Source of the DNA: Sycobia sp. Sy_11
Taxonomy: Eukaryota > Arthropoda > Insecta > Hymenoptera > Epichrysomallidae
Assembly: GCA_018907035.1 (NCBI GenBank)
Contig: JACCIC010000028.1
Coordinates: forward strand, 3,155,001 to 3,219,000
DNA: 64,000 nucleotides
Direction of reading: 5' to 3'
Below, piece by piece: positions 38,690-52,356 of this stretch. Under the pieces are notes generated by a model that saw nothing but the letters and a program-made list of their open reading frames with translations, did not search any database and was not told the DNA's origin. The position numbers and the translations under genes are program-made. Each line of letters starts with the position of its first letter. The first letter of the stretch is position 1.

Positions 38690-40430
38690 AATCAAACTTT
38701 ATTCTGGTTAACATTTGCTTAAAAGCTTGTCACCTCCGTAAAACGAAATTTCAGACTCACGTCGGTCTCTACTTTTCACTTTAATTTATTTTGATACATT
38801 TAATTGTCAAATTAAATAATAAAGTACACGCGACTGATGGTATTTTTTCTTGTACTTTGAATTTCTTTAAACACAAATTAGCACCTGATTTTCATGGATA
38901 AGACGAATATCTTTCGATATTTTTTACGCGATAAGCTAATAGACGCGTAACAAACGAAGTTTCCATAATACTCAAATAAATCAGCCGGAAAGCCGCTGCG
39001 CTTCTGATACGAATATAAAAGTAGTGTTTAAATAAAAAATCCTATTAAAATTCTACCAGCTACACAATAATAAAGATACATTTATATATCCGTACGTACG
39101 ATATTGCGATCTTGTTTACAATCTATAAATACCAGTATAGCATTCGCTTACTTTCGACTCCAAAATTAACTGCCTAGCTTTGGCGATAACAAAGAGACGA
39201 TCGATCGGGCATTTATATATTTCTTGCGCTGGATGTGTGTCAAACGAATAAGGAGAAAAGTAAAAAGTCGAAAACGCGCTCATCGCGCGAAAAAAGAAAA
39301 ACAACAAATTGATAAACCATAGACCTTTCACCGCGGGAGAGCAGCTGCGACAGGTAATATTTTCCTTATTCAGAGAATGCTCGATTTTTCTCGGAATAAA
39401 CGAAGCGCTGCCCGTCTCGCTTTAAAGCCGCTTTATATATAGTGCAAAATACATCCGCGTCGTAATGTTTAATAATGACGTTATTTTACAATGCGAGCGG
39501 TATTTCGAACGGATATATCTCGCGATCTATGTAATAATATATATATGATTACTTTTTAATTGTACAGTCTGTCGATAACGAAATCAATAACCATCTGAGA
39601 ATATACTAAAACTTTAAGTGGGCTCAACTCTTCGTTTGGAAGTTGTAAAATTACGTTATAATGAATTCAACATCCTTACAATGTACGTCAATTAATAAAA
39701 GATCGGAAAATTTCGAATTAATATTATAATACCGTAGCAGATGTGAAGATGCACGATGTGGAGTGAAACATTTTAACATTAATTGAATTGCAATTAATAA
39801 TTTTATCATTATCTTAGCCATCAAGATACAATCATTATTTATTATTTATATATCAAATTTATAATAAATTTATCGGAACAAAGAGCTTCGCAAATTTATA
39901 AATTTCATAAGGTAAAAAATTTTGTGCCTGAAATTGCCAAACCTAATAATTCGATATTTTTTATAACAGTCCTTAATAATTATCGTCATTCTCGGTTTAT
40001 ATTTGCTTTCAGTAAAATTTCGACATTCAATAATTCATCTCTGTGACATGCGACTAATATTAATTTTAGAACATTTACCGTTACCCGTTAATACGAAAAG
40101 CGAAATCGAGCGGAATGATTTAACGACAACGGCGTATTATAAAATTCAATAATACTCGCAAATTATATTATATAGGCATAATTATGAAGCACTTTCCGTC
40201 TCCCCAAATTCAGAATAATTTCCTTATCCAGTATTCCACAGATCGCTTATAAGCTAAGAAAATCACAATAATTCGGCGCCTGGCCATTTTTTCCCCAATC
40301 TATAATCAAAACTATATTTCATATACAAAAACTACATATGCACAAAGTATAACGAAACGGCTAATTCCGAATTTATATATATATATATTTATACTTCCAA
40401 CAAACAGCGCTGGCAACTAATGGTCGCCAA
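38690..40430. other. AT-rich sequence downstream of the phosphodiesterase gene
   Basis: The 3' end of the minus-strand transcript should fall here or between here and the stop codon. Minus-strand AATAAA (plus TTTATT) occurs at about 39838-39843 but its use is unproven. No other gene seen. Confidence 0.45.
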
Positions 40431-40570
40431 CCAAGGAAGCGCAGTCGCTCTCTCTCTCTCTCACTCTCGCCCTCTACCTCTCCCTCCGCCTCAGCTCGAG
40501 AATCACAGCATTTCGCTCTAGGTCCACTCACCGAATGGCCGCGAGTCAGCGAATCCCGCGGATGGCCGAG

Positions 40571-40600
40571 ACGCAGCAGCAGCAGCGGCGGCGGCGGCGC
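40571..40600 (-). repeat. Triplet repeat in the 3' UTR: (CAG)5(CGG)5 on plus, CCG/CTG on the transcript
   Basis: On the plus strand five CAG units are followed by five CGG units. On the phosphodiesterase transcript this reads (CCG)5(CTG)5, starting about 55 nt after the stop codon, in the presumed 3' untranslated region. Confidence 0.85.
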
Positions 40601-40654
40601 GAGCTCCGACTCCGCGTCACGTAGTCCTCGACAGTTCTCGTCGTCGCGCGGCCC

Positions 40655-40907
40655 CTACCGCAGTATCAGCGCGATGACGAGGGTGGCCCCCGTCGCCAGG
40701 ATCCTCGGGCAGCAGCTGCCGGCCGAGACCGCGGCCCCCGCAGCCAGGGCGTAAGCGTAGCTGGACACGCAGCTGCCGTACTCGCGGACGGTGAGCCGGG
40801 TGACGGCGCAGTAGTGGCGCAGGGCGCACAGCCCGTTGAGGGCGCCGCCGCAGCCCCAGAGGGCCTCGACGTCGCGCGGCAGCGAGACCCGATTGGCGTC
40901 GTAGTAC
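40655..40907 (-). CDS. Phosphodiesterase exon 9: Cys-rich C-terminus and hydrophobic tail
   Basis: The exon encodes YYDANRVSLPRDVEALWGCG, then ALNGLCALRHYCAVTRLTV and REYGSCV. This has the cysteine spacing of the ASM-family C-terminal domain. The last ~35 residues are Ala, Gly, Leu, Val and Ile rich with a Ser-Ala-Gly-Ser-Cys-Cys stretch, ending in ATLVIALILR and TAG (40657-40655). This looks like a GPI-attachment signal, as in SMPDL3B, or alternatively a C-terminal membrane anchor. The acceptor is AACCAG. Confidence 0.92.
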
Positions 40908-43900
40908 CTGGTTCCGGGGGCGGGTCGGGGAGGGGGTGGAAAAGGGAAAGGGGACGAAACAGTGAGATGAGAATAGTTAGAATATATATATATACGTATA
41001 TGTGTGTACATAAATGTGCGAGCGAGCGAAAGATAAACTACAGAGCGGGAGAGGAAGGAATATTAAAACGGCTCGGTTTAAGAGGGGGGAGGAAGGCTGC
41101 AAGGTTGGAAGGAGACAGAAGAAAACGGCTAGCGATTGGAAAAAGTTGCCAGCATATATATATGTGAATGAGGTGCGAGCCAGAATACTAAGGAATTAAA
41201 AGGAAGTTTGAAAACTACCAAGACGCACGAGTAAATGAGTCCTTTTAAATGGGTTTTTGCCGAACATCGGGCGAGACGGTTCGGTAAACTTGGAAATAAA
41301 ACTTCCACGTAATTTGTACGACCCGCTTAAAACTCGATAATGCAATTTTTTACGTTCTTCAGTATATTTTTACAGTAGGATGTATTCCAACCAAATGTCG
41401 AATATTTAAGGAGAATGTGCAGGAGAAGAATGGGAACGGGAGCCTATGATAAATTAAGCGCGAAATAATATGAAGAGAGTTACTTCCTCGGAATAAAATT
41501 TAATCAATTCGCGCAATAAACTTTTCTGAAGCTTATCCACGTCCTGAATCCGGGTACGCCTTCCAAAATTGGTCTATTCTCTCAAGTTCGCAAGTGATGC
41601 TCTTCTAAAATTGCAAAAATGCGCTCACCTACGTGCGTTCGTGAATTGCAATCGCGGGTAGTCGCGTAGCATCGAAGATCTTTTTTTTTTCTTTTTGTTT
41701 TGATCAAGAACCAACCAATCTCTTGCCAATCGTATACTTGACTTGACTTTGTTTAATTATCTATCGCGTTCACTGACGTATCTTATGTTGACATATACAT
41801 GTTTGCTAATATACTGTCGAATTTACTCGCAAGTCGATAATAACGTCTTTAAGCAACGTGAAAGGCGTTTGAGAATGTAAAAATTATAATTTCTATATCT
41901 ATTTATGGTTCTCTGCGTATAATTTTTTCGACGCTATTTAGTCCCATGCGAGTAGTTTTGGATACCTCGAGAATGTAGCCTGTTTAATTCCAAGGCCTGA
42001 TTCGTGGCCGCCGCATCGAGCAGTTTGCGAAAAATCCAGATCGCAGCCCGATTCCTGGATATAATTTACGAATGCTCGTTTCGCCGCGCATAATTCACTC
42101 GTATCGCGACGCTTTATCCGTCTCGGCCTCGCAATTTTTTCGCCATTTTCTCGGTCACCCTTTATACAAACGGAGAAATATTTGCAAGCATTTTTAAAAG
42201 AGCTTTCTTATATCGGATGTAAGTTCGCGAAAATTTTCTTTACGCTCGGCGTGCTGGATGGAATTCGGTACCGGAGAGTTACCCGCCGCCGCGAGGTGAT
42301 TATTCCGACTGGTTAAGCCATTACTCTCTTTATATATCTCTTATTCCGGAACATTCTGCGTTTCGCGACTATCCAACCCCTCTCTCCCCTCCCTCTTTCT
42401 TCTACGGCCGCGAGCTTTTTATTAAAAATAACGCCGTGCTCTTGTTTTTGCTTTGTTTCTGCCTCCTCGACGAGCGGATAAATTATTCTCGTTTGCTCTT
42501 AACGTTACACCGTTAAAATTCCCATTTTGCAAGTGCGCTTACATAATTACAAATCTCATTCCACTCGATCTTAATGCTACATCCGATAACGAAAAATAAT
42601 GGAAAGAATCGTTGTATTTATAAATATATATATGTATGTATGCTTTTGAAAGAAAGCGTTATTTATCATGATTATTATAAAATTCATTTGATTTTATTTT
42701 TTCAAGATATCGTTGAATACAGTATACGAATACAGTTCAGTAAATTTTCTCCGAATTCCCGCGTAATTCATGATAAATAGAAAATTTATGATAGTATAAA
42801 TCACACTGAGCATAATTTTCAAAGCTGCCCCTATCTATATATCCAGATTAAAAGCACATTTAGGAAAAATGGAAAAATGGGATAAAAGGCAAGCTTAAAC
42901 CAATTCAGGCCGCGCGCGCATTCTCCATTCATGGACTTTGTCGTTAAAGCGGTAATGGACGCTGTTTGGTTTCGAACGCGCCAACCTAAGCCGTCGAACC
43001 GCCCGGCCGGGTTGGCCATATCAATTTCTTTCGGGCTAATTAATTATTTCGCATCGCTGAGTGTTCAAATAGATCATAAACGCTGGTGCCGCGGCCATCG
43101 GCGCGCGTCTGCCCCGAAATAAAGCGAGCGGTCGCTCGATAAAAATTAAATCCCCGTACGCTCGTGCGCGCGCGCAACGGCAAAATATTCCCGGGAAGTA
43201 TAAAAGTAAAAACACGGACCCTCCGAGCGCTCTCGTCAACCGAGCGGAATAACCTTAAGCTTATTTCCTGAAGCTGCGCTCGCGCTCCTCCCTCCCTGCC
43301 CCCCTCCCCCACGACTCCTCTTCCGCGCGGCAAAGCCTCGCTCTCGTGCCGAATAAAGCTGGCGCGTATAGCCCACCGCCGACCCAGCCCTCCTCCTTCT
43401 CCTCCTCCTCCTACTCCTCCGTCCCAGCCGTCGAGGCGCACGTCTTCGTTATCCTCGGTCTTTTTCCGGCCCTTTTATCGCGCGCCGCGCGCGCGTCTCT
43501 TCGCTACGTACGCTCTAATTCAGCGACGCGTGCACCGCGCTCGCTTTTTTCCCGGCTCGCCTCGGCCGCCCCTCCACCGGCTCCTCCGCTTCCACGTCCG
43601 GGGGCGCCCGACTCTTTCGGGAGGCGCCGTCGCGCCTCCACGGCGGCAATCCCGGAATTTCCAAAGGAATCCCGGGGAGAATTCGCTTGGGTAATTATTT
43701 GAACACCCTTAGCGCGAGCGACGCCCTCCCCCTCCACGTAACCCGATTGTTGGCGTAACTTCATTAACTATCCATAATTGCGCCGAGAGAGAGAGAGCGG
43801 CCCGAGCGAATTACTGCGCGGGCTTTTAAAGCGGGACGAAGGAGGAAGCGCGGAGAATGGGCGATATAGGGAAGAGATTCCGTTACTTATATATTATTTC

Positions 43901-46900
43901 TTCCTTCAGCTTTCTTTTTTTCTGTTTTTTTTTTTTTTTTTTTTTTTTTTTTGGAAAATTTTTAAATGAAATTGCCCCGGGGAATATTGCGATCGCATAC
44001 ATATTCAAAAGTGAAATTTCTAATCCTTTTTAACAAAAGGCGCCCTCCGCCAAGAAGCGCCCCCCCCCGCCTTTCTACTTGGACTAATTAAATAATAATT
44101 AGATTTCTTAAACGACGGGGGGACTCGGGAACTCCGGCCCGATGGACATTAAAGGACACCTAATGGAAAGTTAATTGTCCCACTATCAAGGCAGCCCTGA
44201 CTGCATAGGCTTTGAGCTGCGAAATATCCATTTAGCCGTAGTCCTTAATTCGTTCCCCCGCGCCGCGCGAACGTGACTCCGCGAGGATCCATTTTTCAAA
44301 AAATAGAAGAAAAAAAAAGAGAGAAAGAAAATTCCATTATCGTTTCCTTTGACGAGCTTAACGATTTCCCCGGGACGGCGAAAATTCATAGAGCCAGGCC
44401 TGGAAGGCGCGCACCTACGAGATAGCTTCCGTGTAAGCACTCGAGCGCGAAACGCCGGGGATTATTGTATGCACGGGCGATTTAGCGCCGAGGAGTTCTT
44501 TGAAAAGAAGCATCGACCGGCTGCGTCTTTCTAACGATACACGCCGCGCGTACCCGCGGGATAAATAGCGCGCGCGGACGCGTAACGGATGTGTATATGG
44601 CTAGGCGTGTGCGTGTGTGTGTGTGTGTGTGTGTATACGTAGGGCGTACGGTGCGCCCGAGTCCGTGTTAAAAAAGGTGGTGGGCGGGGCGGGGAGGGGA
44701 GGGGAGGCCAGGGGCGGAGATGATAAGGGCGAGGCGCGGGCGCTTCCTTACCTGACGAACGCGTTGTCGCTCGGCTGCGTGAATCGATCGGCCAGGTCGT
44801 GAAGGCTGAGGGCCGTTATTTCGCCCAGGTCGTAATGCTCGCGCATGTTGTACTCGAGGCGCCATTGGGCCCGCTTCTCCAAATTGGCCTCCGTCAGCTT
44901 CAGATAATACTGGGCGTAATCGAGGACCTGCGGAGGGGGGAGGCGTGGAAATATAGGCGGTGGTAAAAAAGAAAGACGAGGGCTGCCCCCGTATGCGCTC
45001 GTAAGTATAGGCGCTCGCGGGTATAAAGAATAGGGGCAGGAAAGGAATAAGCGTGGCCGTATATGGGAAGGAAGTGCCGGGGCGTTAACGGCCCCGGCGA
45101 TACTTGGAGGGAGCGCGCGCGAAGTAGCGAGATTGCTCCTGCATGCACTTCGTCTCCTCCCCCCCTCCCCCCAAGGCCGTATGGTTTTTTCGCACGAATG
45201 TTCGGCGAAACGTTTTAGGATTCAATTATTGACGACGTTGCGTTAGACTATTGCGTAACTGAATTTTCGAGACTCGCCCTTAAGCGAGCGGATATATGGC
45301 GAACGCGTTTATTTGAAAGTATTGACAATTTTCGAATTGATGGAATGGCGAATGATATATTAAGTCGGAAAGGTTCAATTAAATAAACACGGTCGCAAAA
45401 GCAAAGTCAAATTTTGAAAGTTAGAGTACTGTTGTATTATAACGGATGCTTTTAAAAAATCTCCGCCGTGCGCGTGTTATTTAATATAAGAGTAACTATA
45501 AAACAATGCCAAAAAAAAAAAAATTGGTATATTACGCGTAAAAACTTTTACTATTTTAAGTTGAGAAATTATAAAATAAAACGTTAAGGCAACTGTTAAA
45601 TTCCAAATTATTAAATCGTTCGATATTCTCGACGGAAAAACTATCGTGAATTATTATTATTAGAGTAAGATAGTATATATAATAAAATTATTGTTTTGTT
45701 CAGTTTATTACTTTAAACTTGCTGTACTTTATTCACAAAATTCAGTTCATATGTTTATTAAAATTTTCAGTTGAGATAGCATTTAATATGTATTATTCTG
45801 TGAAAATTGCGGGACTAATAATTATAATTTAAGAGAGAGATTATACGGTTCGGATAACGTAATATATATTACTACTATATATGTTCAGCAACAAAATTAC
45901 AGCAACAAGTTATTTTCCGCGAGCAATTGTCGATCTTCGGAAAGTCGTAAGTCAGCAAATAATAAAAAAAAAGTCCTTCAATTTTTTCTTTAATTAAAAC
46001 TTAAGCTCACAGGTTTACGATTCGTGGTTTATTCTTACATTTGCGACATTCACAGATTAAGTAACTTTGAAATTCGAGATTGCCTTTTGAGACTCGAAAA
46101 TGCGGAAAGTTTGCGAATTTACGCGCGCCCAGATAAATTTTTATTTTTCATTGTGATGACGAACCATTAAAATTCATCGTCTTTCATTTAAAAGGAATTC
46201 CATTTTCTATCATATGTTTGTAACACTATATAACATTTTAAAAATACGCTAATCAAATTGTCTAGGGTTATACGAAACCTTAATATCAGACCTAACCATT
46301 ATACGTCCGGCAACTCAATTAGACTTTGAAAAAAGGTATAAGTTAGCCGAATCATTTATAATGCATAATGGATCTACCTATCTATTATAATAAAGACGAT
46401 GGACCAGAAAACATAATTAGATAGAAAAATGTAAAAATAATTTTGATTATTTCAGTTTAAGTTTATCTAGAGGGATTTCCTATTTATTATCAGTATTCCG
46501 TGATTGGGAAATGCTATTTTTCCAATTGGCGAAATGTACATTGAAAATCCATCTGTGCCGTGATCGGAAAACCATAAGGATGTCAAGCCGTATTTTTATG
46601 AACGAACAGATTGATTTAGGGAAAATCTGGATACTATTTCGAAGAGCTGAAAAAAAACATGCTTCTGTAAAAATAAGAGAGCACGAGGGAGCAGTATTTT
46701 TCCATTTAATAAATTGCCTGTTCCGATCCATCGGCGCGTTGACTGAGAAATCCTACACGATTTTCCAAAACCTTTATCTCCAAAGCCTATACTTTAATTA
46801 AAAAAAAAAAACAAAAAAACCTGAACAGTTTGAAAATGACGTATTTCTATAAAAAGGAGCAACCAATAAGAAACTCTAAAATGAACGTCTGTACATCAGT

Positions 46901-47576
46901 GTCGAAATGGCTTAGAGACAAAACTTCCCGAGAGATTTGCGTTTTGCCCCGGCCAGCTTGACGTCTCGACGCGACAGAGTGAAGGACGAGATTCTATAAA
47001 AAGTCAAGCCCGTTTATTATGCATTCATTCAATTACCGGACATCCTATAAGCAAACTGTTCATTTAAAAGTTTACCTAATTAATTTTTTTTTTGGATTTT
47101 CCGTTATTATCTGGCAATGCAATTTCCTATCAGAATTATATGAAATTACATTTATAGGAATATACTTTCGTTTGTGATTTGTACAAGGAAAGATGTCATT
47201 TTCTGCCAGAAAATTTTTAATATAATAACGAAGCAATGGATATTTTTAAGTTTTAAGCAAAAGATATATACAGATCTGCAAAAAAAAAGGAACTATTTAC
47301 TTATCCCAGCTCTTCGTCGTAAATCCGGGGCGACAAATTTTTACGGCTAGGACGTAAGAAAGAAACTTTAACAAGGACATCTGACATATTTTCATTATCC
47401 CGGCGAGTCTCGCAGACGTGGCCTGTTCGCAATTTTCCGACGCCAATTCCCATTTTAATCGCGCTCGGCTGATATATTCACGCAAATTGCTTCGTGCAGA
47501 ACGGAGGAGGTGCGAGATTAGAAATGAATATCAAGGATGGGTTTTGGGTCGTGTTGAAGAAGAAAACGAAGAAGAA

Positions 47577-47607
<31 letters not shown>

Positions 47608-47766
47608 AAGTAGTAGTCTGTGGAACCTGTCCGGTGTCGTTATCCAATTTGTAGAGTCTCAAGCCGGGATTATTCGGGCCGCCCGGCCTGTGCGGGGTGA
47701 TACTCGGAGCCACCATTGCCCAAGAAACTGGTTCGCCTATAAATTCAAACGAATGGCCATTTCGAC

Positions 47767-47828
<62 letters not shown>

Positions 47829-50800
47829 AAGCGATACTCGAGAGAGAGAGAGAGATCAGAAGTAATAGTTTTATCGGGTATCGTTATATTACCAAGTTAT
47901 CTCGACGATATTTGAGCTTGAAAGAATAAAAAAGATAAAAAATACCGTTACAATTGTTGTAAATATCCGATGTCTCTCTTTCACACAAATTAGAGCAAGA
48001 CGTATATTTCACAGCAGTAAAATCGAAAATGATATTGATCCGAAAATTCCAAGCAGTTTTCTCGATCGCGCATTGTTCGATCGAAACGAGAACGCCAATT
48101 ACAACGCCAATGCCGTTCCGATCCCTGTTACGCTTCGAGCTAGAAATTAGCTTTGCCGAACGTCGCACGGACGGGCAAAACCCCGGAAATTCGCGCCGTG
48201 CGCGAAGCGCGACAAAACGCCACGCGACTCCATCCACGTAGCTCAGCGCTCGTTTAACGCCCCGCCGAATCCGTATATGATTAATCAATAAATAATAAAT
48301 TAACGAATATCAAATTATATCCTCGCGAGCATTGTTACTTTAGCCATTGGTGCCTAGAATTAATTGAACAGCGACGTGGGACGACGCGGTTAATTTGGGC
48401 GGACGAACGTATTTCCCATTGCATTATTCCGCGAAAAGAATGGTTCGCTTCCGATAGAAGAGTCTAATTCTATATATTTCAATACAATTCCATTGTTCCA
48501 TTTATGCAGGTATCCGTGCCTCGATGCATTCGTCTTCTCGTATATAGGACAAAATGTATAGAAGTTGCACCGGGGATTTTCAGAAATTCTATATGATGGT
48601 CATACGAACCGTTGTCGCCGTATATGACCCTGAACGTGTCCGAGTGCCAGTGCCCGAAGAACTGTCCACGTATCATATCGGCGTACTGGCGGACCGTCTG
48701 CAGGTAACGCGAGTTGTGCTCCTCGGCGAGGCCGCCGGCGCCGCCCTCGCGGTCGTCCACTCCCGGAGGGGTGTGGCCCACTATGTACACCTGCGAACAG
48801 GGGAAATAAAAGCCCGTGTTTGTTTTCGCAGAGGGTGAGAGGGAGAGGGAGAGGTAGAGAGAGAGAGAGAGAGAGAGAAAAGGATGGAGGGTACATATAG
48901 TATAGGTGCAGTTCTGGGTGGAAGGAGGGTGGAGGACGTACAAAGTTTAACGAACAGCGTGAAAACATTTTTACTACTGCCCATAGATCATCCCGCATAA
49001 CAGTATAGATAAGATCTAAATCAGAGATATTTTTAAAAATACCTTTCAGAATGTAACCGTCGGATTTTTAGATTTAAAGCCAAGCTACATTGCTTTGTCA
49101 AAAGTCTTCTGACACAGTATCATCATTGTCAACTCATTTCTCCATTTATGCAAGTATACATTTATTGACTCTGTGCGTTATTTAAGTCTGATTTTCGTTG
49201 AAAAATGCTGTAAATAATGAATCCGAGCGTAATTCGCAATGCGGTATTTTTGGGAACGAGGGCGATGGCAACGATAAACAACCCATGTCCATTATTATTA
49301 TTATCTATTCATAACGTTCTAGGCTATATCTTTTAAACTACGTATAAAGTGGAAAACTCAGTGATCCAGACAAAAAAACTCCACTACGTTTAAGTACAGT
49401 TTATCGATTAGCTGAGCTGCATACTTAAATTTTCAGCGTCTGTCTTTCGAGCATTTGGAAAGATATACACTTGTATACATATATATGAACAGGTTTGAGT
49501 ACGAAATGGTTTCGTGTACATTTGTATGTCATTAGTGTAAGCCCAGCTATATTATCCCAATTATTGCTGCTCCTAATCCGAACAAGATGGCCCATTTCTA
49601 TGTATTACGCGAGTTCGAACATTTGGAAATTACATACGTCACTTTATAGTAGTTAAATTATAGCATAGATTTTTTATATAAATTTATGTATATATCGTTA
49701 ATTAGTGTTATATATAATCAGAACATGTTCGAATTAATTAAATAAAACAATTGCATAGTTCGACCAACGTTGGAAATTTCGAGGTCATTACAGCGACTCG
49801 TAAAAAACTACCCAAGTATTATATGTAATTCATTTCCCATCGTATTTATTTAAACATATGTTTCGACAAATGCTCGGCCAGTTCTCGATCAATTCTGCAC
49901 TTCCGGCTTTGCACCTTGAAAATCTGATCGATTCTAAAAGCTCTCGTTCCTTGCGCTCCGCCCCTCTTAATTAGTTGTACAACTTTGCGCTGTCTCGGGG
50001 CAATCGCGGACGACGCGCATCCGGAATAAACGCGGCGCACCCCCCCCCCCCATTCGGTGGCAACGAACTCGATCGTCCCGGCTTGCCCCGGCAATAAAAC
50101 GTTCACCGACAGCAGGGCGGGCGCGGAATTGCGGATCTAAAATATTCATATTTCCCAGTAAATTCGGATTGAACAGAACCGGCGGCCCGGCGCGGCGGAT
50201 CGCGCACTCGCCCGCAGCAACTCCCCGTATTTTTAGTTCAAATATTTATTGTCAACAATGGCTTTTAAGGCTTGTTATGTAAAAATTTTTTTTTCATACG
50301 CTTTCGATGCGTAGTTCAGATTTGTTGTAGTCATTTTAATGGTCTTTGATAATAACGATTGCCGCTGCGATTGCTGTTCCATTGTGTTTTGATAAAAAAA
50401 AAAAAAAAAAGAAAGAAGAGAATAATAGAACGAAACTATAAACGAACTTTAATACATCAATTTTATAATAAAAAAAAAGAAAGAGTTAAAATGCTTTTTA
50501 TGTTTATAATAATTTGGTAAAAGGCCCGTGTTTAGCTCAAAGAGAACGCGGATTCGAGTAATGTGTTATGTACGAGCAGGAGGGTCGACCTGAAATTCCG
50601 CTCTATTTGAATTTCTGCACAAAGAGCGCACATGAGTAATATATATGAGTAATATATATATCGTTCGCGTATCTCAGCAATTTCGCGTTCTACAATATGT
50701 TTCAAGAGGCGGGTACAAGCTCAGAAAATTTGAACATTTGAAGTAATCCGAAGGAGAAGTTCGAATATTGGAATGCGATGAGGTAAAAAATTGTAGAAAA

Positions 50801-52310
50801 CAATCCAATTAAAGTTCGTGAATCTCCAGTATCCGTCAAATTTCTCCTATATCGACTAATTTATTCAGTGGATTTCTTCGACCTCCCAGCGAATGTCTCA
50901 GTAATCGACTTTCGTTCGTCGAGATAGCTTGGTACATATTTGAAAATCTTTAAAGAAGCAGACCTACTAAAAATTTTTCGACGGATTCGCTGAATAAATA
51001 AAAAAACAGACAAGCACAAAGGAGCAAAATATTTTATAATCGCGACTTATAAGCTTAGCTTTGATAGATTTTGTGCCCCGAGGGCCATTTTTTTATTCTA
51101 CCTTCACAGCAATATTGTTCCTAATTAATCCCCAACTTTCGAAGCTTATATATATATATATATATCCGTTATAACCGTTATCCACTCTCTGCTCTTTTCA
51201 TTTTTTCCCCCTTTTTCCCTCTAATCCCTCATTGATCTTTTCGCTCTCACTTTCCGACAAGTTTCTGTATTTTCAGTCGACGTCAGCCGGTGTCGGTTTT
51301 ATCATCAAGCGCACTCGAAATTCACGAATCTCTCGCGACACACTGTATTATAAATGCAAAACGTCTATTTCAGCATCGGCGTGAAAATATCGGAATTTAT
51401 GTTCCATGGTTAATTCGTGGTAATTATGTATACGCATTTGCATAGCATGTATTCATGTATATTTATAAGTTTATGTTAGTGTAATGGAACAAGCGGATAA
51501 TGAACAAAAGTATTGCTCGAAAAGCTCTTGCTTTCGAATGCAAATTTATCGTTTTAATTCAAGCGAATAATGAATACAATATTAATTGTAACATAACTGC
51601 AGACGCATATGTTTACATAAATCATTATGGAAAGGATGTTACCTATACTAGTCTGCAAAGTCAAAGATGTAAGAAACTCATTTTGTTTTGTTTATCTAAT
51701 CATTTGAGTCTCGTATTCGCGAAATTTGGTCCCGAAATTAAGACATCATTAGGACAAATAGATGAAAATGAAAAGAAGTTTAAATATTTAAGGGTAGGAT
51801 TGCAAATCCAAAAAGGAACTTAAGAAAGATAGTTGTAAATCTTTATTATTATTTAAATACATACGGGTCAGTCAGATAGTAAGACGCAACCTTGCACTTC
51901 TAAAAATAAACAGTTTATAATTTACAGTTTTAAAAACAATTAGATATATTAAAAAGATAGGAAAGAGTTAAAAGTTCGTTTTTGTTTAAAATTATTTTTG
52001 CCATTTAAAATATTTTACTGCGCGTACAAATATTATCCTTGGACAAACAATTATTATTTTGAATTTCGCAAAGAAATTTAGTACGTGGAGGTCGAAGCGT
52101 TCAAGAATAAAAAGCTTTCAACGATCGAGGGCGCACACATATCCTCATATATACAAGTTCACAGATACACACACATTCACCGACCCATACCAATATAATC
52201 GCTCTCGGGAGGCACAGCCCCGTCCTTCGCGACACTTTAAGCAGAACGGGAAAATAAATCCAACGTGCCTGTCTACTGCTCTTTTTTCGCTCTTTTTCTC
52301 TTTTTTTCTC

Positions 52311-52356
<46 letters not shown>

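Larger units (their letters stand above)
40908..44751 (-). other. Intron 8 of the phosphodiesterase
   Basis: A 3.8-kb intron bounded by GTAAGG and AACCAG. It contains an AT-rich stretch (41.2-42.8 kb) and a GC-rich island (42.9-44.6 kb) with a poly(T) run and a (GT)n tract. Open frames in the island are Ser/Pro/Arg-rich and unsupported. Confidence 0.85.

Noticed and set aside
44701..44740. Resemblance of a GATAAGGGC-containing stretch to the miR-184 mature sequence
   Set aside because: Only the last bases agree and no hairpin partner is present.
48554..48838. Plus-strand open frame over exon 6
   Set aside because: Antisense shadow of the exon carrying GHTPPG and GHWH.
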